Below, piece after piece: positions 45,032 through 53,035 of a stretch of 64,000 bases of DNA. The stretch covers positions 1,016,148-1,080,147 of the forward strand of contig CAXXHQ010000001.1 of the NCBI GenBank assembly GCA_963665265.2, written 5' to 3'. How positions within the stretch are numbered: position 1 is the first letter of the stretch; every line of letters starts with the position of its first letter. Source of the DNA: CAXXHQ01 sp963665265. GTDB lineage: Bacteria; Planctomycetota; Planctomycetia; Pirellulales; Thermoguttaceae. The notes under the pieces were generated by a model that was not told where the DNA came from, did no database searches, and saw only the letters and a list, made by a program, of their open reading frames with translations. The position numbers were made by a program, and so were the translations under genes.

Positions 45032-46984
45032 TTACGGGGAAATTGAAGGCGGAGTCCAATTGTCACGGCCTTTCAAAACGTTTTGCGCCGAAAATTCCTG
45101 CGTTTTGTCGTCGGCTAGCCGTCGCGTCCAAAGAACGCGTTTTTCCTCGTTCGCGCCCGCGCCGACGCTTTTATACTCGACGAATCGAGCGGTCTTCTCC
45201 TTCGCCGGATCGCCCCAGTTGTGCCAGCCCTCCGGACGAATTACGTCGTCCATCGTGGTATTCAAAAAGGCGACGGCGGCGAACGGTCGCCAGGGACGCC
45301 CCAGGTAACTTTTTTTCGCGTTCGGCTCACCGGTAATTTTGCAATCGCGGAAAACGAATCCGTAGGGTTGGTTTTCGGGGGTCGACGCGGCGGTAATATA
45401 CCCCGGCGCCAAACAATGAATCACGCAACGGTCGAAAACTGCCGTCGCGCCGCCGAAAATAAAATCGACGTGCCCGGCGATGAAGCAATCCCGAAAATAC
45501 TGCCGCCCGGAATCCAATAAAACAGTATCCTGCCAACCAAGGAATTTACACTCGCGAAAGACGCAACGATCGCCCGTCACACGGACGGCCAACGCCTGAC
45601 TGCCGACGCCGAAGCTATTTTCAAAGGTAATGTTTTGCACTTCAAAGTCGTCGGCCTCGATAACGGTCGAAGCGGTCCGAAACGTACCGAGCGGTTTCCC
45701 GTCGGCGCCAGGCCGGTTTGCGTTCAAATCGTTCGTCAGAACGACCTTCGCTCCGCTTTGGCCGATAAGTTTCAAATGCTTCTTTTCCCGAGGAATGACG
45801 ATCAACTCTTTATAAACGCCGGCCCTCACTAAAACCACGAAGGGTTTCGGCGAATCGTTCGGCGCGGCGTCTATGGCCGCCTGCACCGTTTTGAATTGTC
45901 CCGATCCGTCGGCGGCCGCAACGGCGTCCGGCTTTTCCGGCTCCGCATCGTCCGTTGCCGAAAGCCGGCTCCGATTTTTCTCTTTCCACGCGGCGTAGGC
46001 CTTCGCCACCCGCTCGCCCCACCCGCCGTACCAGCGATAGCCGTTCGCCCGCTCGGTCTCGATTTCGCTGAAGTCGTATTTTTTGACGCTGTCTCGTCCG
46101 CTGAAAATCGGACGATTCGTTTCGATCTCGTAGAATCGCGCCCAGAGCGGCCCGGAGCCTTCCGCTTTCACGTATCGCAGGTTGTTCCCGGTCTTCGACT
46201 CTTTTATGCCGTAAACCTTGGACCTCTCGAACCACTCGGCTCCGGCCGTCACCGCCCGCACGACTTCCGGGCTCGGCGACTCGATCTCCATGAGCAGCTC
46301 CAAGATTCCGGCGCTCTCGGCCCCGCTCAACGAAACCAATTCAAACGCCCGTCCCTGTCGCGGACTGTAATCCTTTTCGTCATGCTGCGCGCACCAAACG
46401 GTTAGTTTTCCGTCGACTTTGATCTGACAGTTTAAGATGCACCGCACGCCCGCGTCGAAGCAGCGGCGGGCCGTCGCACGGCGCTCCGTATCGACGAAAT
46501 CGAACTCCGACGCAGCGCCGACGTCGCGCAGCAGACGCATTAATCGAACCATCGCGTCATCGTTGAACGTTATGTGACGGTGGTAGAGTTTGTCGGGCGG
46601 ATACGATTGCGGCCAACCGCCCGTCGGATACTGCGCCTTGAAAATCACGTCGAGTCCCGCGTTCACGGCGTCCAAATATCGCCGTTCCTTCGTCGCCTTA
46701 TAGGCCTGGGCCAAAAAGCGAATCTCCTGCGTCGTCGCCGCGTTGTCGAAGGTCCCCTTCAGCGTCTTCCGATCGCCCTTGAACGGTTCGGCCGACGTGT
46801 CGAGATTTTTCGGCCAGGCGCCGTACTCGTCTTGCCACGACAGCACGTTTTCGATCGTGCGACGCCCTTGCTCGCTTCGATACCAATCGTCGCTCTTCTT
46901 CGCATATTCGCTCCAGGCAGGCTTGCCCGAGGCAGTCGAGGCCAACAAAACGCATAACAATAGCAAGACCGAAAACCTCAGCAT
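45032..46984 (-). CDS. secreted pectate lyase (PL10) - pectin methylesterase (CE8) fusion
   Basis: 650 residues from ATG 46,984 (GGAGG). Signal peptide RFSVLLLLCVLLASTASG. The N-terminal half is a PL10 pectate lyase: WQDEYGAWPKNLD, FDNAATTQEIRFLAQAY, YPTGGWPQSYPP, ITFNDDAMVRLMRLL, with the catalytic Asp/Arg region towards YRWYGGWGE. The C-terminal half is a CE8 pectinesterase beta-helix: FKTVQAAIDAAP, the QDTVLLD and GHVDFIFGG active-site segments and SYLGRPWRPFA. The esterase removes methyl groups and the lyase cuts the resulting polygalacturonate, so both steps sit on one chain. It lies 71 bases downstream of the metallo-beta-lactamase-fold gene on the same strand. With the PL11 lyase at 29,507 it indicates pectin degradation. 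Confidence 0.94.
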   Translation of the reverse strand: MLRFSVLLLLCVLLASTASGKPAWSEYAKKSDDWYRSEQGRRTIENVLSWQDEYGAWPKNLDTSAEPFKGDRKTLKGTFDNAATTQEIRFLAQAYKATKERRYLDAVNAGLDVIFKAQYPTGGWPQSYPPDKLYHRHITFNDDAMVRLMRLLRDVGAASEFDFVDTERRATARRCFDAGVRCILNCQIKVDGKLTVWCAQHDEKDYSPRQGRAFELVSLSGAESAGILELLMEIESPSPEVVRAVTAGAEWFERSKVYGIKESKTGNNLRYVKAEGSGPLWARFYEIETNRPIFSGRDSVKKYDFSEIETERANGYRWYGGWGERVAKAYAAWKEKNRSRLSATDDAEPEKPDAVAAADGSGQFKTVQAAIDAAPNDSPKPFVVLVRAGVYKELIVIPREKKHLKLIGQSGAKVVLTNDLNANRPGADGKPLGTFRTASTVIEADDFEVQNITFENSFGVGSQALAVRVTGDRCVFRECKFLGWQDTVLLDSGRQYFRDCFIAGHVDFIFGGATAVFDRCVIHCLAPGYITAASTPENQPYGFVFRDCKITGEPNAKKSYLGRPWRPFAAVAFLNTTMDDVIRPEGWHNWGDPAKEKTARFVEYKSVGAGANEEKRVLWTRRLADDKTQEFSAQNVLKGRDNWTPPSISP

Positions 46985-47055
46985 GAACGCCTCCGCTTGT
47001 TCGCCGTTTTCCGTGCGAGAATTCTTTTTGCTCTTTTTCGCGGCTATTTTTGAGC

Positions 47056-48078
47056 TTATTTTCCGTCGCGCAATTTTTCTTCCGCCTTGATCGGCCCGTA
47101 CTCGACCGGAATCCACGAATAGCCGCTTCCCTCCTCAGCGCGAAGTCGGCCGATGCCGGGAAACGCCACATGCATGCCGGCGACGAACGTCTTGCCGTCG
47201 ACCCATTTCTTGAAGGAGGCCTCGCGAGTCTCCACGGCGAGTTTCGGATCGACGTCGAACGTCATCGCCGCGTCGGGGCGAGCGAATTGAACCGCGCCGA
47301 GATGAATCATGTCGCCGAAAATGACGAGTTTCTTGCCGTCCGATTCAATTTCGTAGGCCGTGTGACCGGGAGTATGCCCGGCGATGGCCGTCGCCGTGAT
47401 TCCGTCAAAGGGAAGCGAGTTCCCTTCAAACGTTTTCCATTTCTCGGCTTTGATGAACGGCTCGGCCGCGTCCCGCACCATCTTGCGAGCTTGCTTCATG
47501 TGCGCCTTGTAGCCGTCGGGCACGTTCGTCGGTTCGGCCTCGGAAAGCCAATAATCGCTCTCCGCCTTCGCCACGTAGATCAAGGCGTTCGGGAATTTCG
47601 GTTTGCCCTCGGCATTGGCCATGCCCGCCATATGATCGGGATGTAAATGCGTAATCAACACGGCGTCGATTTGCTCCGGTTCATAGCCCGACTCCTTGAG
47701 ATTTTTTACGAGCAATCCGCTCGAAGGCCCGAACGCCGCGCCGGCGCCCGTATCAACGAGCACGAGTTTGGCGCCGGTGTTGATGAGATAGGCGTTGATC
47801 GAGGTCGGAATCTTTTGCGGATCGTCGACCATCGCTTTTTTCAACAACTCTTGCGACTCCTCCGGCTTGATGTTGAGCAACAATCCGGAGTTGAGATCGA
47901 CGATTCCGTCGAAGAGGGCCGTCACTTCAAATTCGCCGAGTCGCATGCGGTAGAAGCCGGGGGCCTGCGTATTTCGCTGCGGCGCCTCGGCCGAAGCGAA
48001 AGAGGCGAACCCTACGATAAAAAGCAGACCGACGACGACGGAAAGCTGACGACGAAAAAAGGCAATCGTATTCAACAT
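47056..48078 (-). CDS. secreted metallo-beta-lactamase-fold hydrolase
   Basis: 340 residues with a signal peptide (VVVGLLFIVGFASFASAEA). The metal site is intact: THLHPDHMAG, GHTPGH, GDMIHLG and a final MHVAFPG histidine. The closest pattern is the periplasmic MBL-fold group related to quorum-quenching lactonases and methyl parathion hydrolase-like enzymes. The substrate cannot be assigned. ATG with AAGGAG at good spacing. The pectate lyase/esterase gene follows after 71 bases, so they may be co-transcribed. Confidence 0.9.
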   Translation of the reverse strand: MLNTIAFFRRQLSVVVGLLFIVGFASFASAEAPQRNTQAPGFYRMRLGEFEVTALFDGIVDLNSGLLLNIKPEESQELLKKAMVDDPQKIPTSINAYLINTGAKLVLVDTGAGAAFGPSSGLLVKNLKESGYEPEQIDAVLITHLHPDHMAGMANAEGKPKFPNALIYVAKAESDYWLSEAEPTNVPDGYKAHMKQARKMVRDAAEPFIKAEKWKTFEGNSLPFDGITATAIAGHTPGHTAYEIESDGKKLVIFGDMIHLGAVQFARPDAAMTFDVDPKLAVETREASFKKWVDGKTFVAGMHVAFPGIGRLRAEEGSGYSWIPVEYGPIKAEEKLRDGK

Positions 48079-48126
48079 GACTTTGCTCCTTATTGATTCC
48101 GTTCGAATGGAAACCGAATTATATCA

Positions 48127-48220
48127 TGCCGCGTCCCTGCCCCTCGACTCCTCGAAATCCCTCCGCCCAAATCGGCGTCTGCCGCGTCCCTCTCCCTCGA
48201 CGCCCAAATCCCTCCGCCCT
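48127..48220. repeat. imperfect tandem repeat upstream of tRNA-Ile2
   Basis: Two units of about 41 bases with a 53-base period, each starting TGCCGCGTCCCT and ending AAATCCCTCCGCCC. It lies between the MBL gene start and the tRNA. No coding role. Confidence 0.6.
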
Positions 48221-48275
48221 ACTTTCCCCCCTCGGTTTTCCGACGGAAGCAAATGGGGTATACTGTACCGTTCGA

Positions 48276-48305
48276 TTGCCGTCTTATCGGTCGGCAATGT
48301 AGAAT
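48276..48305 (+). promoter_or_regulatory. possible promoter of tRNA-Ile2
   Basis: TTGCCG and TAGAAT are separated by 18 bases, ending 66 bases before the tRNA. A competing -10 (TATACT at 48,258-48,263) is also present. The choice is uncertain. Confidence 0.35.
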
Positions 48306-48371
48306 ACGTAAGGAGTCGCGAGGAAAAAACGCCTTAACAGGCTGCCGCAACTCCTTATTTTAGAACGACTT

Positions 48372-48444
<73 letters not shown>

Positions 48445-48484
48445 CTAAGTTCCTTGATTTTCAAGGGTTTATAGCGTTAGAGTA

Positions 48485-48630
48485 CAAGGGATAGTTTGTC
48501 CCTTGGCCTTAATTCTGTGAGCGATAGATCGAGACGGAGAAGGCGATGACCGCGAGGCGTCGCACCTTCTGAAACCCAGGTGGTGCTGGGGTCAGCGGAA
48601 TTGCAGTAACACTCTCCGTCTCGGTCTTTT
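48485..48630 (+). ncRNA. candidate structured RNA downstream of the tRNA
   Basis: Several nested and consecutive stems: CAAGGGA/TCCCTTG (48,485-48,505); a closing stem GAGACGGAGA (48,531-48,540) with TCTCCGTCTC (48,613-48,622), perfect over 10 bp across 72 bases; inside it AAGG..GCGA/TCGC..CCTT (48,540-48,568) and CCCAG/CTGGG (48,575-48,590). The closing stem is followed by GGTCTTTTCTTTT, so the whole could end as an intrinsic terminator. No protein frame is convincing here. I do not recognise a known RNA family. It could be an element-encoded regulatory RNA read through from the tRNA promoter. Confidence 0.5.
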
Positions 48631-48814
48631 CTTTTGCGCTCGTGTTGACATCTTTTCAACTCGTGTTTTAATTGCACTCGTTACTGTAATTCCGACTTCG
48701 ACTCGACTCTCTTACCAACCCGAAATCTTCGGGACATGGGGGCCGCGGAAAAGCGGAAGCTGACCGGCCGCTGGAATTCGGCGTAACCGGCCTACCCATT
48801 ACCCTTACGATAGG

Positions 48815-48865
48815 CACCATGCCGCTACCGTTGTGCGCTCTCGTGCGCCAACGGTGGCGATGGTG
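48815..48865. other. long imperfect hairpin in the int upstream region
   Basis: CACCAT...ATGGTG ends enclose CCG, ACCGTTG, GCGC and their complements, making a stem of about 20 bp with a short TCTCGT loop. It sits between the candidate RNA and the integrase gene and could be a recombination-accessory, replication or transcription-control structure. Confidence 0.5.
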
Positions 48866-48924
48866 TTTCGTGTCGGCATGAACGCTAAATTCCGCACAAT
48901 CGCTTTTATCCTAATTTGCGTACT

Positions 48925-48951
48925 TAGCGCCTCTAGCGCCATCAGCGCCAC
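48925..48951. repeat. three 9-bp direct repeats upstream of integrase
   Basis: TAGCGCCTC, TAGCGCCAT and CAGCGCCAC lie head to tail. Short direct repeats between an att site and an int gene are what arm-type binding sites of a tyrosine recombinase look like. This is inference from position only. Confidence 0.4.
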
Positions 48952-49130
48952 TTTCGTTTTTAATAGTCAACAATGTTTCGATTTTCAAACGTTTTTTGGT
49001 TGTTTTACCCTACCAAATAAAACTATACATTCCGCAGAGCAATCTGCGGGTTCGGTATCAACCGGCACGGCGTCGGTTGACTTTTTACCGCCCCTTGCTC
49101 GGAAGCATTCTGCTAAAGAGGAGCAGCAAG

Positions 49131-50231
49131 ATGGGCACTGCTACGTTGCGAGATTATTCTCGCTTTTCAATTTTTCGCGGAGAGGCTCGCGAATCGACGG
49201 AGCCAACCGTCAATTGGACCATTCGAGATTTTTACGATCTCTGGGCCAAGAAAAACTACATCGAGTTCAACGAGCTTTCAGAGGACACGGCGCGGTTATA
49301 TCGACAGGCAATTGGAATTTGGGAGGAAGTGACCGACAATCCTCCGCTCTACGCCGCTTCGCAAGTGGACTTCGACGACTTCGTAAAGGCTCTGAAAAAA
49401 CGTCCTGGTCGCGATGGCGGTCGAGGATCATCGAACACGGTAATCAAGCTCTGCTCGCATTTTCAAAAACTGTGGGATTTAACCGGGCCGAGAACGTCGG
49501 ACCGGCGAACGCGGAGAAATGCTCAGCTACTAACGAGCGTGCCATATTTCGAGCGCCCGCCGAAAACGTCGGACGATCCGGACGGGGATTTTTCAATCGA
49601 AGAGGTTGGGCGATTGCTTGGAGCTGCGGAATACGCTCAACGAACATCGAACATTCTGGGCGTTCTTCCTTCGGCGTTCTGGAAAGCGCTCTATGTGTTT
49701 CTCTGGAACACGGGCCTTCGGATCGAAACTGCAATGTGCGCGGAGTGGTCGATGGTCGATTCAAAAAAATCTGGGTGGATTCACTGCCCGAAAGAGATCA
49801 TGAAGAAAAAGCAGCGGGCGATAAACTGCTATCTCAACGCTCACGCGCGAGCGGCTATCGAATCGGTAAAGACGTCTTACTCGAAGCGTCTTTTCCCGTG
49901 GATGAACTTCGAGGCAAGCTTTTCGTGGCTCTACGAAATGCACCGAAGAAACCTAACGGTCGCGGGAATATCGGAGGATCGGCGATTTGCATTTCACGGA
50001 CTCCGGAAAGCTCTCGGAACAAACGTCGCGGATTTGAGCCAAGGCGGGGAGTTAGCGGAAATGGCTCTTGGCCACAAGCAAAAGTCGGTAGCTTTTCAAA
50101 ACTATATCAACAAGTCGGTGCTTACGCCTCTACTCGACGCACTTCCTCAGCCGACGGCTATTCCTCCGGAGAATCCGCCAGCAATAAAACGTCGCGGTCC
50201 CAGAAACCGACGACTCGTAAAGAAGAAATAA
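49131..50231 (+). CDS. int: tyrosine-type site-specific recombinase (integrase)
   Basis: 366 residues from ATG 49,131, preceded by AGAGGAG. N-terminal SAM-like DNA-binding domain (WTIRDFYDLWAKKNY, DTARLYRQAIGIWEEV), then the catalytic domain with the first Arg in WNTGLRIETAMCAEW, the HxxR box FHGLRKALG, the second His in EMALGHKQKS and the nucleophile Tyr in AFQNYINKS. It catalyses integration and excision of the element, probably at the tRNA-Ile2 gene 0.7 kb upstream. A larger overlapping frame that begins at 48,833 in another phase is not the gene over this stretch. A strong terminator follows at 50,322. Confidence 0.93.
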   Translation: MGTATLRDYSRFSIFRGEARESTEPTVNWTIRDFYDLWAKKNYIEFNELSEDTARLYRQAIGIWEEVTDNPPLYAASQVDFDDFVKALKKRPGRDGGRGSSNTVIKLCSHFQKLWDLTGPRTSDRRTRRNAQLLTSVPYFERPPKTSDDPDGDFSIEEVGRLLGAAEYAQRTSNILGVLPSAFWKALYVFLWNTGLRIETAMCAEWSMVDSKKSGWIHCPKEIMKKKQRAINCYLNAHARAAIESVKTSYSKRLFPWMNFEASFSWLYEMHRRNLTVAGISEDRRFAFHGLRKALGTNVADLSQGGELAEMALGHKQKSVAFQNYINKSVLTPLLDALPQPTAIPPENPPAIKRRGPRNRRLVKKK

Positions 50232-50321
50232 CCAACGTCCTCAACGCGGCTTCGAGCCGTTCCATCGGCGGCGCGAGCATTTGCCCGATTTCCTCTCTCG
50301 CCGCCTTTTTTACAATCCCAC

Positions 50322-50386
50322 AGACGCGCCACGGTTTCCCTCTCGGTCCCTGCCACGCCGAGCTCGTGGCGCGTCTTTCTTATTTT
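50322..50386 (+). terminator. terminator after integrase
   Basis: A perfect 12-bp inverted repeat, AGACGCGCCACG and CGTGGCGCGTCT, with a 31-base loop, followed by TTCTTATTTT. It lies 90 bases past the int stop. Confidence 0.8.
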
Positions 50387-50521
50387 GGTTCTCGCTCCTG
50401 TCCCCGGAGCGCCTTGCCGTCGCCTCGCCTCGACGGCGTCCCGAGCCTTGTTGGCCGCGTAACATCGAATGCCGTTGCGCGGGCTGGATCGATTCTGGCC
50501 GTCGGGGCTGTATCTCTTTTG

Positions 50522-50557
50522 CCCCGCGTTTTCCCGGCCGCTCGGCCGGGCGCGGGG
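50522..50557. other. very stable GC hairpin in a 5' leader
   Basis: CCCCGCG and CCCGGCCG pair with CGGCCGGG and CGCGGGG around a two-base loop, with only a four-base bulge. It ends 33 bases before the start of the gene at 50,591, with no T-run, so attenuation, mRNA protection or protein binding are more likely than termination. Confidence 0.6.
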
Positions 50558-50590
50558 ATTTCAAATCACGAATCAACGGAAGGAAATATT

Positions 50591-51727
50591 ATGCCTACGG
50601 ATAAGGAGTTGGCGGTTTTTTTTACGGACATTTGGCGCACGAATGCATCGGAGGAAGAGGTCGCGTTAATCGGAGACAGCGGCTATTCACCTAGTTCAAA
50701 CTTCATTCAATCGAAAGTCGCGGAGTTGAAGGCGCTCTTCGCGCCGAAGGAGCCGAGCGACGAAGACGCCGACTCCATTTTTCACGAATTCTACGGCGAC
50801 GGCTTTAAGCCGTGCGAGAAAGATCGCAATTTCGTGCGCGAATGCACGAAGCGATTCGGCGGCGTGCGGGTGCCGAAGGAAATCACGCTCAATGTCCTGA
50901 ACGAAAAACTCGACGAGCTAAGAGAGCGAGAAACAACAGACAGCATCACTGACGCCCTCGACATCGCATTGTGGGTGATGAACGAGCATTACCCCGACTT
51001 CGCCGCCGCCGAGGCGAAAATCACCCGGCTCGAAGAGGCTTTAATCGAGATGCACGCCATCGCAGCGGAACAAATGCGAACGGCAGAGCAACGCGACGTC
51101 GAAATTCAAGAACTCAAAAATAAAGAGAGAAGATATTTCTGCGAATATTGCGGCGAGTTGATTTCGTTTGGATCGCAGGACGAAGTGGACAAGAATCTTG
51201 CCGCCGCCATGGAGCATGTGAAGAACTGCCCAAAGAATCCTAGCATTTCTCGGATTGCCGAGCTCGAAGCGGCGCTCTCTAAAGCCAACGACGAATTACG
51301 CTCGAAGGTGATTGAAACCCTAGAGCTCCTTAAGAAGCTCCAAGAAGAACCGACAGTAGGAATTCTCTTTGGCATGCTCGCCGAGATTGATCAATTGCGA
51401 GGCGAAAAGAGTGTATGCCTCAACATGTTTTCCGACGGTAGATCGATTCTTCGTTACGGCGGTTTAGGAAAATTTCATCTCGAAAGCTCCGAGGTCGACG
51501 CATTCGCAATTGACGGATCGAAGTGTTCTACGCTTGCCGAAACGCTCACGGCCTACATCAGCTTTTTGAAAGCTCCTATCGCCGAACAATTGGAGTTTGC
51601 GCAAGGCAGACGTGGCGATGGCATGTTGCTCGACGTCGCTACTCGAATCAATCCGAATTCTCTGCGCGTCCCGGCCACGACTACGGAGCCAGCCCCCGAA
51701 TCCACTTCGCCCGAAGCGGCGGCATAA
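50591..51727 (+). CDS. hypothetical element protein with coiled coil and zinc-finger-like motif
   Basis: 378 residues from ATG 50,591 (AAGGAAAT upstream). I do not recognise a family. The middle is helical with a likely coiled coil (AEAKITRLEEALIEMHAIAAEQ; ELEAALSKANDELRSK), interrupted by a C-x2-C...H-x4-C arrangement (CEYCGELI ... MEHVKNCPKNP) that resembles a single C2H2-type zinc finger. The C terminus is Pro/Thr/Ser-rich. The reading frame is open far upstream (to 48,833) only because it overlaps the integrase in another phase. The ribosome site and composition mark 50,591 as the true start. Confidence 0.75.
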   Translation: MPTDKELAVFFTDIWRTNASEEEVALIGDSGYSPSSNFIQSKVAELKALFAPKEPSDEDADSIFHEFYGDGFKPCEKDRNFVRECTKRFGGVRVPKEITLNVLNEKLDELRERETTDSITDALDIALWVMNEHYPDFAAAEAKITRLEEALIEMHAIAAEQMRTAEQRDVEIQELKNKERRYFCEYCGELISFGSQDEVDKNLAAAMEHVKNCPKNPSISRIAELEAALSKANDELRSKVIETLELLKKLQEEPTVGILFGMLAEIDQLRGEKSVCLNMFSDGRSILRYGGLGKFHLESSEVDAFAIDGSKCSTLAETLTAYISFLKAPIAEQLEFAQGRRGDGMLLDVATRINPNSLRVPATTTEPAPESTSPEAAA

Positions 51728-52004
51728 GGAAAATACGTTTTAGCAAGAAAGTAGGCCACGTGATTATGCTCATGGCCGACATCGGCGAAGAGACGAAAGG
51801 CCAAAAACGCCAGCGAGACGAGCACGCTAAGCCGTTGGCGGTAGTCGGATTCGGAACGACGCGAATCCGATGGCGGAACGAGTAGATTGATTGCGGATGC
51901 ACGCGACGCCGGCCAAGGTCGGCTTGGAAAACTGCGGAGTCGTGACGCCCGGAAGAGACCGGGAGGTTTTGAATTCAACGGCAAATCAAAATGGAGTTTC
52001 GGGA

Positions 52005-52490
52005 ATGGCGCGATTCGCCCAGCAAACCGCAGTTTCCCCAGATCGTTCGCGATCTGAGATTGAGCAGACGCTCCTACGATACGGCGCAGAACAGTTTTTG
52101 TACGGCTGGTCGGGAAATGCGGCAATGATCGGTTTTTCATACAAAGGACGAACCGTGAAGTTTCGCTTGCCGTTGCCGGCTCGAGACGATCCTAAGTTCA
52201 CTGAAACGCCGGCACGCGGTCGAAGGCGATCGAATGAGACGCAGATAGCATTATGGGAACAAGCGTGCCGCCAAAGTTGGCGGGCATTGTGCTTAGTGAT
52301 TAAAGCGAAACTGGAAGCCGTCGAAAGCGGCATCACGACTTTTGAGGACGAATTCTTGGCTCACTTCGTTTTACCGAACGGCCAATCTGTAGGCGGCTAC
52401 ATTCTGCCGAAACTTCAATTAGCTTATGCGAACAGGAACGTGGCGCTTTTGCCGAACGAGTCGGAGTTTGCAGGGAGCGTAAAAAAATGA
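52005..52490 (+). CDS. conserved phage/prophage protein of unknown function
   Basis: 161 residues from ATG 52,005, with GGAG nine bases upstream. The pattern SRSEIEQTLLRYGAEQFLYG, then an IGFSYKGRTVKFRLPLP strand pair and an RQSWRALCLVIKAKLEAVESG helix, is one I associate with short conserved proteins in many prophage early regions. No biochemical role is known to me. The stop overlaps the start of the 31-residue membrane peptide that follows (ATGA). The 277 bases upstream (51,728-52,004) hold no convincing gene. Confidence 0.75.
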   Translation: MARFAQQTAVSPDRSRSEIEQTLLRYGAEQFLYGWSGNAAMIGFSYKGRTVKFRLPLPARDDPKFTETPARGRRRSNETQIALWEQACRQSWRALCLVIKAKLEAVESGITTFEDEFLAHFVLPNGQSVGGYILPKLQLAYANRNVALLPNESEFAGSVKK

Positions 52491-52582
52491 ACGAGTGGTA
52501 TTACGACGTCGCTCAATACGCGTGCGACGTGATTATCTTTGCGATGGTGGCCGTGGTCTTCTACGTGAAGGTACTTTCATAG
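52487..52582 (+). CDS. 31-residue single-pass membrane peptide
   Basis: Begins with an ATGA overlap with the preceding gene and has GGGAG at good spacing. The peptide has a short polar N terminus (MNEWYYDVAQYA) and one hydrophobic helix (VIIFAMVAVVFYVKVL). Translational coupling and a clean start support it. Possible roles of such phage miniproteins include holin-like, exclusion or membrane-protein modulation, none of which can be chosen here. Confidence 0.6.
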   Translation: MNEWYYDVAQYACDVIIFAMVAVVFYVKVLS

Positions 52583-52669
52583 AAGACGGCCGCGAATATG
52601 GAGGGCTGAAGGAGACGGAGATCGTCGCGCAATGACGTAAGTCGCGGCGATCATAAACGGAAAGAGACC

Positions 52670-52753
52670 GGCGAGGGCCACGGAGAGGAGACTCGCCGGA
52701 AGGATTTAATATCAACGGAGGATGCGAAACCCTGAACAACACTGGATGCAATC
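52670..52753 (+). promoter_or_regulatory. GGA-rich leader of the first csrA gene, likely CsrA binding region
   Basis: A GGCGAG (52,670-52,675) / CTCGCC (52,692-52,697) hairpin carries two GGA triplets in its 16-base loop. Five more GGA triplets follow before the start codon (52,698; 52,702; 52,717; 52,720; 52,744), including AACGGAGGATG, close to the CsrA consensus. CsrA binds GGA in hairpin loops and near ribosome sites. The only ribosome-like site, CGGAGGA, lies 30 bases ahead of the start, so translation control by the protein itself is plausible. Confidence 0.6.
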
Positions 52754-53035
52754 ATGCTTATTTTACAACGAAGACCTGGGCAAAAAATTATGATCGGCGA
52801 AAACATCGTACTTACTGTTACGAAGATAGCCGATGGCTCGACGTGGATTGGCGTTGAGGCGCCGAAAAACGTATCGATCGACCGCGAAGAGGTCGCGGAC
52901 GACAAATTGATAAACGGAACACGAAAGCCAAGGCCGGCTTTCAGAGGAGAAAATGAACCAACAAACTCTGGAAGAGATTTACGAGCGCCGTTCAGTCTCT
53001 CGGTGGCGAGCGAACGAACTGGATGTTGTCGTTGA
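52754..53035 (+). CDS. csrA: CsrA-family post-transcriptional regulator with C-terminal extension
   Basis: 93 residues. The first 48 are a normal CsrA: MLILQRRPGQKIMIG, WIGVEAPKNVSIDREEV. The dimeric fold binds GGA motifs in RNA. The remaining 40 residues (from DDKLINGTRKP) are basic and disordered-looking and are read through sequence that, in another frame, starts the next gene. CsrA proteins are usually about 60-75 residues, so this tail is unusual and may come from a lost stop codon. The start has no close ribosome site. A GGA-rich leader precedes it. A second csrA lies 2.7 kb on. Confidence 0.9.
   Translation: MLILQRRPGQKIMIGENIVLTVTKIADGSTWIGVEAPKNVSIDREEVADDKLINGTRKPRPAFRGENEPTNSGRDLRAPFSLSVASERTGCCR

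Noticed and set aside
48531..48622. Retron or reverse-transcriptase-associated RNA
   Set aside because: Flanking inverted repeats recall a retron ncRNA, but no reverse transcriptase gene is present nearby.
48833..51727. 964-codon open frame spanning the integrase and the following gene
   Set aside because: Its first two thirds overlap a clear tyrosine recombinase in another phase and have no protein-like character. Only the part from ATG 50,591, with a ribosome site, is a real gene.
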